Part shown: piece by piece, positions 32,979 to 43,978 of the stretch
Layout of the letters: each line of letters begins with the position of its first letter
Position numbering within the stretch: position 1 is the first letter of the stretch
Source: Diploptera punctata
Lineage: Eukaryota; Arthropoda; Insecta; Blattodea; Blaberidae
Assembly: GCA_030220185.1 (NCBI GenBank)
Contig: JASPKZ010010272.1
Span: forward strand, 3,521,501 to 3,585,500
DNA: 64,000 nucleotides
Direction of reading: 5' to 3'
The notes under the pieces: generated by a model
The model's database searches: none
What the model was told of the DNA's origin: nothing
Seen by the model: only the letters and a program-made list of their open reading frames with translations
Program-made: the position numbers and the translations under genes

Positions 32979-33805
32979 CGAGGGTCTCACTGAAAGTCAG
33001 GAGCAACATATTTCTAACAACCATAATATTTATTTTAGACAAACCAAGTATACCATGTTGATCTACAGACCTTTGTGTCACTTTCCAACATAGTCTCCAT
33101 TTCTTTGCACACATTTTGTCCAGCGTTCTACAAGCTTGAAAATTCCCTTATGAAAGAAGTCCGTTCCAGCTGCCTGAAGACACTGACGCACTGCTTTCCG
33201 AATATCCTCCAGCGTCTCGTAGCGTTGGCCTCTCAGCTACTCCTTCACAGAACCGAAAAGATGGTAGTCGGAGGATGCCAAATCGGGACTGTAGGGAGGA
33301 TGTGGAAGAGTTTCCCACCCAAATGTCCTGATCTTCTCCACAGTGGCACGAGCAGTGTGAGGGCGCGCGTTATCGTGTTGTAGAATGACCTTCCTACCAG
33401 GGCGTTTGTCGTGCAATGCACGACGGAGCTTCATAAGTGACTGGATATAGCGGGCAGCATTTATGGTTTGTCCAGGTTCAAGAAATTCAACCAGAATGCA
33501 ACCTTGCGCATCCCAGAAGACGCTGCCCATAACTTTCCCAATAGATTGCACTGTCTTCGCTTTTTTCTTTGATGGCGAATTCAAATGGTGCCAATCCATA
33601 CTCTGGCGTGTTGTTTCAGGCTCGTAACGATGAAACCAGCTTTCGTCACCTGTCATAGTACTCGTCAAAAAATCATCACCTTCATTTCGAAATCTCTGAA
33701 GAAGGTTATGGGTGATAGTTCTTCTCTGAAGTTTGAGGTCTTCAGTCAATAAACGTGGAACCCAATGGGCACTAACTTTTCGGTAACCTAAGCTGTGAAT
33801 CATTA
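32979..33805 (-). mobile_element. mariner transposon, 5'-truncated copy M2
   Basis: The 3' terminal repeat begins at 32979 (cgagggtctcactgaaag) after a TA. The other end is missing: homology stops close to 33805, just upstream of the MIHSLGYRKVS segment. It holds most of a transposase gene but lacks the N-terminal DNA-binding region and the 5' terminal repeat, so it cannot move. Confidence 0.87.
33078..33803 (-). pseudogene. mariner transposase (DD34D), truncated with one stop
   Basis: The frame 33803-33237 contains AHWVPRLLTEDLK, the first catalytic Asp in TGDESW, QHDNARPHTA (second Asp) and SPDLASSDYHLFG (third Asp, 34 residues later). An in-frame stop after SVKE is followed by LRGQRYETLEDIRKAV and KCVQRNGDYVGK, ending at 33078. 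The sequence type differs from copies M1 and M3, so at least three mariner lineages are present. The catalytic triad is intact but the N-terminal helix-turn-helix is lost. Confidence 0.92.
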
Positions 33806-34204
33806 CAAATAAGTAATATAAATCTTAAAACAGTACGATATCGGCCTTGGTTTCCGAACAGCGCGTCTGAGAGTTGTGTATTTCATCCTGGGCAAAATAA
33901 AATATAGTCAAATATGATAAATTAGGTAGATGCTATTAATTTTCGTAAGAGTGTAACAAATTTTCTAGGATATGAAAATCAGACGATCCTTCGGAGAAAA
34001 AATTGCGTGTCGTGTATTTCGTATCGCAGAGGTGTACGATATTAAAAAGCCCTCGAATATGAAAACCACGTTTCTGACATTTCCAAGTGTAGGATAGGAC
34101 TCAACTCCTAGCAGAACAATATTATAAGCTTCGAAGCAGAAATAGACGAAGTTAAATTCACTATATAAACTTTAAAAAATCACCGGAAATGAAAAACACT
34201 TTAT
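33806..34204. other. No recognised feature
   Basis: Non-coding spacer between mariner M2 and the large inverted repeat. Confidence 0.5.
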
Positions 34205-34769
34205 AGAGCAATTCCACAACAGATCAATCGAAAGAAATAAGTGTTTGATCTCACCATTTCTGATTTTGATGAAATTAGTATGAAGGATACACAGAGGACA
34301 TAGTAATTCTGTCGATTTTCAGATTTCTATTTTGAAAATTGTCTAAGAATCAGACATGTTAAGAAATCAAAATGATTCCCAAAATACGACCAAAACTATA
34401 GAAATGGCTAGCTTGTTCCCTAATTGTAGTAAAGCGAAAATTCAAACACTACTGAAAAGCTAAGAAATGTATCTCTATATTAATACCCCATATGAAATTC
34501 TTACGACATATTACAGTATCAAGATCATTCACTTGAACTTTGGCTTTAAATATCTCAAACACGCCATCTCAGATAATTATGAAAAAAAATCGGAACATTA
34601 AAAAGGATTGATGAGATAGTCATGCTGCGCTCTTGTGCAAGTAAGGCTCAGAGACAAAAAAAAGTGTGATCTTACCTTGCTAGACAATTGCCACAATATG
34701 TCAGCTGGGTTGTCAGCCCTACATTACGGCTGCCTTTACTCTACAACATAGTCTGGTAATCATTTCAGT

Positions 34770-34995
34770 ATATAGGGGTGACATGCGTTCAACATATTGG
34801 GTCCAAAGTCGTTATAGCTGGATTTCTCAACATGAAGCCACTACTTATTTTGCTAACTCTGGGTGGGCACCGGTCCCATAATAGCCGAAATTCCATGAGA
34901 AAATGTCTTCCCCATGGGGACTCAAACCAGCGCAAGTCCCGCAGTTCTGCGCCAAGGCATCATGTCTTAACCAATCGGCTACGGCGCGGGACTCC
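34770..34995 (-). mobile_element. SINE S2, copy S2e (3'-truncated)
   Basis: The tRNA-Leu/Ser-like head is at the right end (gtcccgcgccgtagccgattggttaagac on the minus strand) with B box ggtttgagtcccc, followed by about half the body. Diverged (ctaactctgggtgg deletion). Confidence 0.83.
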
Positions 34996-35017
34996 AAAAG
35001 GTTTAGGCCACTTTAAA

Positions 35018-35105
35018 AATCCTGGGCCACCGAAACTCGAACCCCCGAACATCCGGCTTGTAGTGTATTGCCTTAACCAACTACTGTACTGCGGGCCTCC
35101 TCCCT
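35018..35105 (-). mobile_element. SINE S3 head fragment, copy S3d
   Basis: The minus strand reads a tRNA-like head: ttggttaaggcaatacactacaagccgg and B-box-like gggttcgagttt. Same family as S3a at 40242. Confidence 0.65.
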
Positions 35106-35600
35106 TACAGAGACGTGCTATGCAATACATTTTGAGGTTATCATATTCGTACATGAAATTATGTGTATTTTAGAACAGTTCAACAAATTTATCAGTTAAC
35201 ACATGTTGGGACATGGCTAAAATAATGTTGTGGTAATAAAATACATTTTTATAATCTTTTGAGATGAATAGTTTTGAGATATGTATGGCCAAGTGAATGA
35301 CCTTGAGACTAATCTATCCCAAGAATTTCATGTAGCGTATCAATAAAAAGCTATATTTCTTATCTATTCAGTAGTGTGTGAATTTTCACTCTACAACAAT
35401 AGGGGGAAAAATAGTCAGTTGTAAATATGGGTCTGCCATATTATTGGGAACATTTTGATTTCTTTACTTGACAATTTTCAAAACAAAAATGTGAAAATCG
35501 GCAGAATTACTTTATCATATGTGTCCTTCATACCAATTTCATCAAAATCAAAATTGATGAAGTCAAAACTGTGATTGATCATCCATGACGCAGAAACCCC

Positions 35601-35800
35601 AAGAACCTTTTTTAATCATATATATATACTTCAAGCGTCCACCTGCAATCTCTGTAATCTGGATGAAGATATGGACAGGGAACACTTAATGCGCTGCCCG
35701 GCTCTTCGCAGTACAACTGAGACCGGAAAATATTGGGAAGCCAGAACTATGATTATGAATCGGATGAACAAATGATGTTATCTCAATGTTCGAATGCCAT
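35601..35800 (+). pseudogene. Zinc-knuckle C-terminus of an RNase H-bearing non-LTR element (family K)
   Basis: The open frame to 35775 contains CNLCNLDEDMDREHLMRCPAL followed by KYWEARTMI, the CxxC...HxxxxC end found after the RNase H domain in I/R1/Jockey-group proteins. No RNase H or RT remains upstream, and the left boundary coincides with the right arm of the large inverted repeat. Confidence 0.65.
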
Positions 35801-36243
35801 TAGATAATATATATAAAAGCAAAAATATCCTTTACAGAAGAAATAAATTTATATATAAGGCACTGTTTCGGAAGTAAGGATACTCGTAAAGACCGCTGTT
35901 TAAAATTCAATGAGAATTGATGATCAATCACGTGGGGTTCCTATTGATATCTGTTACGTCCTCGCCTATCGACTCGCTCAAGTTAAAAATGTAGTTAACC
36001 TGCAAGCATTATATTGCATTCTATCGATCCCCAATATTACGACCTTTACTTATCACTTTTTGTTCATATACTGAAAAACAATTGCATGGAACACACGTTA
36101 AATATAAACTTATAGGCTATACAATTATATACGCGACACTATTACATAAATACTGGAGGATAGTATTTGTTAATATTTTTTTTTTGTAAAACATACTATG
36201 TTTATCGTCTTCAGTCCCAAAAATTGTGGAGCATCAGTATATA
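35801..36243. other. No recognised feature
   Basis: AT-rich spacer. Confidence 0.5.
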
Positions 36244-37140
36244 CGAGGGCGGATCGGAAAGTAACGCACAATAATTTTTTTCTGCCTTGGTATTGCAGCT
36301 AGAATGTTGAAATTTCACAGAGATATAGTTTGAAGTTTTCACTACAGATGGTATTTTTTTCTCAGGTGCACCTCTTGCGAGAGAAGCTTGAACTATGCAA
36401 CAAAGATGGCGCGCATGCTACAGTCGTCCACCTGTGAGGGACGGATCGGATCGGAAAGTAACGCACAATAATTTTTTTTTAAAAGTTTAATAGTAAAAAA
36501 AAAGGGAAAAAATCACAAATGAACTTACATCTTTTACCTACTTTTCGACATAGTCACCAACTTTGTCAACACATTTTTCCCATCGTGTTACCAGTTTCAA
36601 TATGCCCTGTTCGTAGAAGTCCGTTTGGTTGGAGTGTAGCCATCTGCGCACTGCTGATGCCTGCTTTGTTTCAGCCGTGTAGTGGTACGCCCACGACTCA
36701 TCACCTGTGACGATTCCTTCCAGAAAGTCATGTCCTTGTGCGGTGTACCGCATTAACTGGTCCAAGCTTGCCATCATTCGCTGTCCCTTGTGGTCGTCTG
36801 TCAGGTTCTTAGGCACCCAGCGAGCACTAACTTTACATTGCTACGGTCCATACAATCATCCCCATACACGCCACGCATGTCCCTGTGAATTTCACTGGGT
36901 TTATGCCCTTTGGCCCACAAAAATCGAACAACACTTCTCTGTTCCTCACAGGTGGACGACTGTAGCCATGCGCGCCATTTTTGTTGCATAGTTCAAGCTT
37001 CTCTCGCAAGAGGTGCACCTGAGAAAAAAATACCATCTGTAGTGAAAACTTCAAACTATATCTCTGTGAAATTTCAACATTCTAGCTGCAATACCAAGGC
37101 AGAAACAAATTATTGTGCGTTACTTTCCGATCCGCCCTCG
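36244..37140 (-). mobile_element. Deleted mariner with duplicated inverted end (copy M3)
   Basis: An 897-bp element flanked by TA, starting cgagggcggatcggaaag at both ends. The left ~195 bases (36244-36437) are an inverted copy of the right end (36945-37140), with only about three differences. Just inside the left arm a second, 3'-type end begins (cggatcggaaagtaacgc near 36447). So a normal (deleted) mariner appears to have gained an extra inverted copy of its 5' end. The transposase is internally deleted, so the element is non-autonomous, but both outer ends look usable. Confidence 0.85.
36538..36989 (-). pseudogene. mariner transposase with catalytic-core deletion
   Basis: The N-terminal piece (QSSTCEEQRSVVRFLWAKGHKPSEIHRDM, 36989-36850) shows the mariner helix-turn-helix. 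It jumps near 36830 to ARWVPKNLTDDHK..RM. The frame 36816-36538 continues through VTGDESWAYHYTAETKQAS (first Asp) and then directly to the C-terminus (RWLHSNQTDFYEQGI, KCVDKVGDYVEK). The segment with the second and third Asp is gone, so no activity is possible. Confidence 0.88.
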
Positions 37141-37406
37141 TACTTATGGCCTATTTATGCTTACGGGTACTTTATGTGTGCGTGTGTGTATGGCCTAGGA
37201 TCATTTTTCCGGCTAGTTTAACTGTTGTTATAGGTCTACTGGTAAAAAATCCATAGCTATTTTGCAATAAATTGAGCATGGCTTGAAAGTAAACGAAAAT
37301 TTAACAAAAATTAATTGAATAAAAAAATTGCTTGCAGATGATACGTAAGTCGAGAAAATTGAATTTTGATGTTTCAACAAAATTTGTCTCAGAACTGAAG
37401 CGATTA
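37141..37406. other. Spacer
   Basis: Nothing recognised. Confidence 0.4.
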
Positions 37407-37863
37407 TCTTATATATAAAAATCAATGTTTGTTTGTTCTTACTCAATGCGCGGCCATACCGTTGATTCGATTGAGATGGGGCTTTTGCAAAATGTTCAGG
37501 AGATTCCCAGGATGAACATAGGCTATAAGAGAGTTTGATACTCAACTCCTACACCCTTAAAAATCGCCCTTTTTAGTGGAAAACGTGAAAAAAGTTCTTT
37601 GGACGCTTGCATGGCTTACACTGCCTAAACCATAACAAATACACCAAATTAATGTACACAGAATTGAACATCTCAAAAAGCTCTACAAAAAAGTCCGCGA
37701 CAGCATATGTTTATCTTCTACGGATACTCACAATAACCATTTTTGTCTTGCATGGAGCCAAGGATATCGGGATAAGCAGATTCCCGAACAACGCACGGCT
37801 GGTGGTAAAACACATTATATAACATGTATTTATGAGTAGCAGCGCATGCCGGGTATTAGCTAG
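37407..37863 (+). mobile_element. Non-autonomous Helitron H1
   Basis: A 457-bp element starting TCTTATATATAAAAATC and ending GGGTATTAGCTAG, inserted precisely between A (37406) and T (37864). No target duplication, as expected for rolling-circle transposition. It shares its ends and several internal blocks with H2-H4. No Rep/helicase; moved by a protein from an autonomous relative. Confidence 0.88.
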
Positions 37864-38550
37864 TAATTAAAAAAAAAAAGTGTATTCTAAGAATGAAAAT
37901 ATTTGTAATCCAGTTACACCAATTAAATAAATGCTTAATAAAATTGGGAGAAGTCGGCTTTTTGGACTCTAGATAGCGTGTCCGTCTGTAATACAAAGAT
38001 TACGAGTTAAACCAAGCCAAAACCGATTGAATTTTTGAGGTGAAGAAAATTAATCACGCAGCTTTCTTATGCAGAAATGTTCAAATACTGAATATCCCTA
38101 CAAAAATTAATTATATATATTTTTTGTGGCGACGAAAAGCTCTTAAATATGAGACAAAACGTGACTTTTCTTGATAAATGCTAGTTCTATTAGGATATTT
38201 CTTATCTACAAACAAATTTCCGTTAGTGATACGAAGATTCCTAGGTATGACTAACCTCGGTAACGAAAGCAAACGTCTGAAATATCGTATTTCTGATAAG
38301 AGCAGTATTTAATGTTGGGCACTCGATTAGAAATACGTAAAACTGTGACTTGTCTCAATTTGTGTACTCTTTCATCAACAGAATTAAGCATCGCCTACTG
38401 TAAATATAATAAATGGAAACTGGTCATTTCCTCAATTACTCAACACTTAATTTCAATTTTACTATTTAAATTTTGTGGATGCTTTCGGTTTCGAAAATGA
38501 TAAAACATTAAATTACCTTACGTTAAACTTTTAAAATTATCACAGATTCA
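37864..38550. other. Spacer between two Helitrons
   Basis: A weak tRNA-like B box (cgagttaaacc) near 38002; otherwise nothing recognised. Confidence 0.45.
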
Positions 38551-39485
38551 TCTTGATATATGAAAATGAATGTTTGTTTGTTCGTACTTCATGCGCGGCC
38601 ATACCGTTGGTCCGATTGTGATGGGGCTTTTTGCAAAATGTTCAGGAGATTCCCAGGATGAACATAGGCTATAAGAGAGTTTGATACTCAACTCCTACAC
38701 CCTTAAAAATCGCCCTTTCTAGAGGAAAACGTGAAGAAAAAAAAGTTCTTTGGACGCTTAAATGGCTTACGCTGCCTAAACCATAACAAATACAGAAAGC
38801 TAATGTACACAGAATTGAATATCTCAAAAAGCTCTACAAAAAAGTCCGCGACAGCATACGTTTATTTCTTACGGATAACTCACAAACATTTTTGTCTTTC
38901 ATCGATGCCAAGAAGATCGAAACAAGTAGGCTACGTAGATTCATAGCAACACATGGCGGGTATTCTTTTACAGATAACTCACAATAACAAATTTTGCCTT
39001 TTAGCTCAATTATGCCAAGAAGATCGAGGTAAGTAGATTCCCGGGCAACACCCGGTAATCAGCACGGGGAATCTTAAAATAATTACGATATACATTTATA
39101 ATTATTTTTCATTTTACTTATACATCTAATCATAAGAAGTATGTTAATTTTTGTCTTTCAGCTCATTTATGTCAAGAAGATCGGGATGAGTAGAATCCCG
39201 GACAACGCCGGGTAAACAGCACGGGGTATCTAAAAATAATTACGATATAAATGTTTCCTTCCACTTATTTAACTAAACATAAAACACATTAATTTTCGTA
39301 TTTCAGTTCATTTATGTCAAGAAGATCGGGATAAGTAGATTCCAGTGCAACGCCGGATAATCAGCACGGGTATCTAAAAAATATAAATTTATAATTATTT
39401 TTCCCTTTCACTTATTCAACTAAACATAAAAGCACATTAATTTTCATTTATTTAGGCGTAGCAGCGCACGCCGGGTATTAGCTAG
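38551..39485 (+). mobile_element. Non-autonomous Helitron H2 with internal tandem units
   Basis: Begins TCTTGATATATGAAAATG at 38551 (preceded by A) and ends CTAG at 39482-39485 (followed by T). A short hairpin, ggcgt/acgcc (39455-39472), lies 9 bases before CTAG, a standard Helitron 3' feature. The second half carries about three tandem ~150-bp units (from about 38995, 39160 and 39305), each with tcatttatg.caagaagatcg, ggtaa.cagcacgggg and taatta. No coding frame. Confidence 0.88.
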
Positions 39486-40241
39486 TATTTTATAAATATA
39501 AATATTGTAAAAATGAGGGATTAATGATAGTAAACTCCATGATAATAGTATATAATTACACCCATCAATGTGAAACACGTCAAAATATTATTTTTAAAAA
39601 TGAAAAATGCACCTATCTTTACGTTAAAACAACCCTGCATTTTATATCAAATATATTTGTTTCCAATCGTACATAAAACAATCGTTTTCTGTTAACAGAA
39701 TGAATGTTACGGCGAATTACAACACCCAGGATGTAAACATAGGCCAATATTTTTGAAACAAACTTCGGAAATTATTAACCTCCTAATTTTTCAGTCAGAC
39801 TTTTATACGATTTAAAACTGGAAAGTGCAGACTTGGCTATAACTTGATCTGGCATGCAATTCGTGTTGCCGTATATGTTTGGTCAGTCACTGACTCAAGA
39901 CATTCCACGCATGCCTTTTATTCACTTTTTTGTACACGTCTGTTGTACAACTGCGAAGACTCCATCATATACAACACAGTACAGTTTAATTGCTTCCATT
40001 GCCGTAAATTAACTTTATGTAAGCATTTAATACTTGCCTATATCCTAGAGTTATAATTATAAATAAAAATAAAATAATGATGAACCGAAACGATGTACAC
40101 ATTTTAATATTTACTTTACGAAATAAAATGCAACTAACTAGCAGGTGAATACAAATCGAGAGCATATCCTCGATTTGAAAATTTATAGCATACTGTTATG
40201 TACACAGCTCTAAGTTTGGCGATGGAAATATATATTGGGAC
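39486..40241. other. No recognised feature
   Basis: Non-coding; the 70-codon frame at 39844 is not recognised. Confidence 0.5.
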
Positions 40242-40545
40242 ACTTGCACGCCGTAGCATAGTGGTTAAGGCACTGCGCTACAAGCCGGAAGGTCGAGGGT
40301 TCAAGTCCCGTTGGGGTCAGAATTTTTAAACTGACCCAAACCTTCTGGCGGCACTATGGCCCTGGGGTCGACTCAGCCTCTAATGGAAATGAGTACCAGA
40401 CGCTTGTTCTGGGGGTAAAGGCGGCCGTCACGCAGGGCTGGCATCAAGTGCCGATTGTCAAGAAACAGTGGGAGCCTTAACCTCCCACTACCACAAGGGC
40501 CTCCTGAGGCCTGTAGTGGGAATACTTTACTTTACTTGCATAACG
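40242..40545 (+). mobile_element. tRNA-derived SINE family S3, copy S3a (full length)
   Basis: The head has A box tagcatagtggttaaggcac and B box gagggttcaagtcccg. The body includes ctggcggcactatggcc, gaccagacgctt-like and gtcacgcagggctggc. The 3' end is (ACTTT)n-like. A 7-bp direct repeat ACTTGCA brackets it. Relatives are at 35018-35105 and 48345-48855. Confidence 0.8.
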
Positions 40546-41046
40546 TTAGGTCACCACGTAAAGGATCTCCTGGTGTATACCGTAATTCATATTATCACTG
40601 TCTCCAGACAAATGAATCTTGAGTTTCTTCATCGCAACTTTAATTGTCATCCGTTTTCAGCATTTCCTCCAATTATTTTCTGTTTTCAGACTTTCTTTCC
40701 CATCTATTCATATATATATATATATATATATTAGATATTCCTCAAAACCATCGAGGAGTGATTTCCTTGTTCATTTTAGTTTCTCAATACATTTTTCCTC
40801 TACAATTTGTAGCAATCTGTTATTTTCCATTCTTTCTGTATACGGTTCTGCACAGTAATAATATTGAAGATGCAGAGATGTTAGCCCAAGAATCCAATCT
40901 GCATGATCAATGACTTTAGTCAGAGTTTCCATACCCAAGCAGAGCAGTCTGATTTAGAGGCAACTAGAATTAATGTTCATCAATCCCCTACGCCTAGGGC
41001 TATCTTTGTTTATAAATATATAATTGATTGTGTGTGTGTGTGTGTG

Positions 41047-41086
<40 letters not shown>

Positions 41087-41639
41087 TGTGTGGTGTGCGC
41101 GCGCGGGCTTGCGAGAGAAACAGAGGACGGATAAATGAAAATTAAAACAATAAATGGATGAAGTGCAAAGCATCAGATTAAATAAAATGGAATTTTATAT
41201 TATTGAAATGTTTCGATTATAGAGTGAATAACTTTTGAATCCAATTATTTTACCCAGCCGCAAATAACTTAAGAGGAAAAATTCACGTTCATTCTTTCCT
41301 TTCCTTAGTTTAACCTCTCCCCTCGTAGGTACTTTTTTTACGTGCTCCTCAACACCCTGGTCTTAAAGTGACATTAACTGTGGGAAAGAGATTTTAACCC
41401 TGGATCACATAGCTACTTTTTTGGAACACACAAGGACATGGAGGGCCTCCCGGTTGAGTGATCAATAGAGATGGAAAATTCATTCATAAACACGATGTCA
41501 GCTTATCGATGGTGGGCAATAAAAACCTCGCAACTCCATTTTGGTAAATTTTACAGGAGAAACAATAAAAACTTTTAAATAATTATGAAAATTGTAAGGA
41601 ATAGTTTCCACATATTTTACTACAGAATGCAAGTCAAGT
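40546..41639. other. 1.1 kb of simple repeats and unrecognised DNA
   Basis: Includes (TA)n at about 40711-40731 and a long (TG)n at about 41029-41100. Reading frames here are products of the simple repeats. Confidence 0.6.
41029..41100. repeat. (TG)n microsatellite
   Basis: About 70 bases of tg repeats with a few gg interruptions, ending in a gc-rich gcgcgcgcgg patch. Confidence 0.9.
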
Positions 41640-42172
41640 TATTAATAAATTTGAAGTCCGCGTTCTAAATATCTTGGATAGTATCTCTCTATCTGGGATG
41701 AAAAGGATATCCCTGAAAAAAATTACTAGTTATAATAAAAGTGTGAGAATTATTAATCAAATTATGAAACCATCCCTTGTACAAAAAAAAACACCAGATT
41801 ACTTTGGCTAGACCAGTGTTGACCTATGGTAGTGACGCATGGACACTAAAAAGACAACATGAAAGTAGAATAAAGGCTTGTGAAATGAGATTCATGCGCA
41901 GAACAGCGGTTTACACCAGATGAGATCGGAAAAGGAACACCGATATCTTAAGAGAATTGAAGACTACATCAATTTTGGAATATATTAAACAGTACCAACT
42001 AAATTGGAAACACCATCTTGAAAGAACGAGTTCAAATCGGATCCCCAAAGCTGTTTATAATTTTATATACCAAGAGGACGAAGATCTCTGGGCCGTTCTA
42101 TGAAACGCTGGAGGGAACATTTTCTATAGGATCGTAACAGGCCTTGGCCTAATACTTGAAAGGAAGAAGAAG
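41640..42172 (+). mobile_element. Non-LTR family E: RTE-like RT C-terminus and 3' end
   Basis: 5'-truncated. Across frames it reads FKYLG-like, LARPVLTYGSDAWTL (41809-41853), RIKACEMRFMRRTA, ILRELKTTSILEYIKQYQLNWKHHLER and GRRSLGRSMKRWREHF, then gatcgtaacaggc and a (GAA)n tail. Frameshifts and at least one stop (after VYTR). Same architecture as families A-D and F but a separate lineage. Confidence 0.82.
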
Positions 42173-42699
42173 TCCGTGTTCTCAACAGGTTATGCATCAC
42201 ATATTTATGTGCTGGCTACTGGAGTTATGTGGTTTTCAGTAACTGATGGAGTTAAGAGATTTTCATTGCCAACCGTCTTTATGGTTGATGTGACCATTTG
42301 TACATGACGTCTGGTTATAGCAACATTGCTGAACTGTGTTTTTTTAGTATCCAGTGCAGTAGTTACATTAGCTATATTTCAATCTAAATATTCTGAATAG
42401 TCAATGTGCAACTTTTATGTTCACCCGAAGTATACCCTGTACGTCTGAAATCTGCTCTTGTTTACATCTGACTGCTGTTCAGAGTTTAAAGCGATCTCTA
42501 CTGCACTGCTGAAAATTAGTCAACCTCGCGTCATTGGCAGGACAGGTTTCATCTCTAGTGATCAGTTTAATTCAACGTTAAGACAAGACACTCGTACATT
42601 CATATTAAACAAAATGAATATGATATGGATGATAACAATATGGTGATTTAAGACAAGACATCGTACATTCATACTAAACAAGGGGAATATATGGATTAT
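42173..42699. other. Unrecognised DNA with a 70-bp direct repeat
   Basis: A diverged direct duplication with period 70 starts at 42578 and 42648 (ttaagacaagaca..cgtacattcat). No gene. Confidence 0.6.
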
Positions 42700-42785
42700 T
42701 ATGATTGCCATGGTGTTCGCGGACTATTTGGGCCCCTAAGTCTCTCGACATTTGTCTTAAAGGCGAGGAAAAATTCGGGGGGAAT
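42700..42785 (-). mobile_element. SINE S1 central fragment, copy S1k
   Basis: Only the central S1 block remains on the minus strand (tttgtcttaaaggcgagg, gggcccctaag on the + strand). Highly diverged. Confidence 0.6.
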
Positions 42786-43698
42786 AAACTGAAAATTCAT
42801 ATAAAACATTAAAATCTCCATAATTAAGAAGCAGTAAAAATGATCTAACATGTAATTTTGGTTATGATTTATGGCAAAATGGAACCGTTTTTCTAGAAGT
42901 TGCAATATTCTCTGGCGGTCAAATTACTAATTCATCCTGTGTTATTGTCGACCTTCGTATGTAGCGTTACAACAGGTAGATCATGTCAAGTGGCGACCAG
43001 ACAATATGAACGGCTCGTGTAGGTAGAGGGCTAGTCCATCTGGACGTGACCACTAGGTTGGTCATTCAATATCCTGCTCATCGTCAAGGTTGCACATAAG
43101 GCTCGCTGAAAGTTACAGCTTGCAGCTGGAATTTCCACGAAGTCTGTATGGCCACAGCATATGAAAACTTGTGTAAAGTAGGTAATACCCGTAAAAACCT
43201 AAAATAAGAAACATCCTTATTTTAATTTATCCCTTTTATGCATGAATAAGTAAAAAAAACGCAGTATAGTACTGACCTTTACATGTAATTTAGTATCTGA
43301 AACCGATAAAATATGTTCTGCATTAATAGAGTTCATATTATTATTAGCCCACATGTCTGCTGATAAAATAGATCTCACTACTAAATTATAAATAAGACGA
43401 AGGTTCAAATCTAACTTAAATCACTGATTAAGTTTTGTAAGTTCAGATTGTAAATTAAAAAAACTCTAAAAGTAGGCTAATCAAAGCACTAAATATTACG
43501 TTAAAACCATGTAAAATTTTACTGAAGTAAAGAAGACAAAATAGAAAACCGTTCACGTCCAAAAATACTTGAAAAATGAAATACGCTATAACACAATCCT
43601 TAGTACGTATTGTACTAAGCTGCCAAAAAAGAAAGTGGCCGCTGTCTACATGTAAGATTCGAGAGTTTCCGCTAGTTTCGTAGAAGACAATATTATAT
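42786..43698. other. 0.9 kb with no recognised gene
   Basis: Only chance frames. Confidence 0.5.
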
Positions 43699-43978
43699 GG
43701 TCCACCGCTTGTCACGCAGCGGGCCCGGGTTCGACTTCCGGTCGGATCAGCCTCCTGTGTGAGGTTTTTTCGGGGATTTTCCTCACCTGTAAGACAAATG
43801 TCAGAAAGCTTAGGGCACAACGTTCCCCGAATATCATCCGGCCATCATCATCATTCACCGGTGTGGAAAGCAACGGGAAGCTATAACACCTATAATTTCC
43901 TAGTAAAGCTGCAAAGCATAGCATGAAAATGTTATGATTGCAGTGAAAGACCTGCCCTCGGGCAGAAAACTATAGAAT
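43699..43978 (+). mobile_element. SINE S1, copy S1l (head deletion)
   Basis: Starts tccaccgc, skips about 25 bases including the A box, and resumes at ttgtcacgcagcgggcccgggttcg (B box). The rest, to gggcagaaaactatag, is full length. Loss of the A box should remove its own Pol III promoter. The frames on the minus strand are chance. Confidence 0.87.

Larger units (their letters stand above)
34205..35600. repeat. Large imperfect inverted repeat with SINE-filled loop
   Basis: Left arm about 34205-34590 and right arm about 35255-35600 are inverted copies at roughly 75-80% identity by eye. Shared stretches include tttgatgaaatt, gaaggacaca, agtaattctg.cgattttca, ttttgaaaattgtc, aattca.acactactga and tcattcactt. 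The ~0.65-kb loop holds an S2 and an S3 SINE fragment. No coding content. It may be an old foldback transposon or two inverted copies of one repeat. Confidence 0.7.

Noticed and set aside
34778..35173. 131-codon frame as a gene
   Set aside because: It spans SINE S2e and S3d; pieces of the same peptide appear at S2b (18535-18738).
41029..41145. Cys/Val-rich frame as a small secreted protein
   Set aside because: It is a translation of the (TG)n microsatellite.
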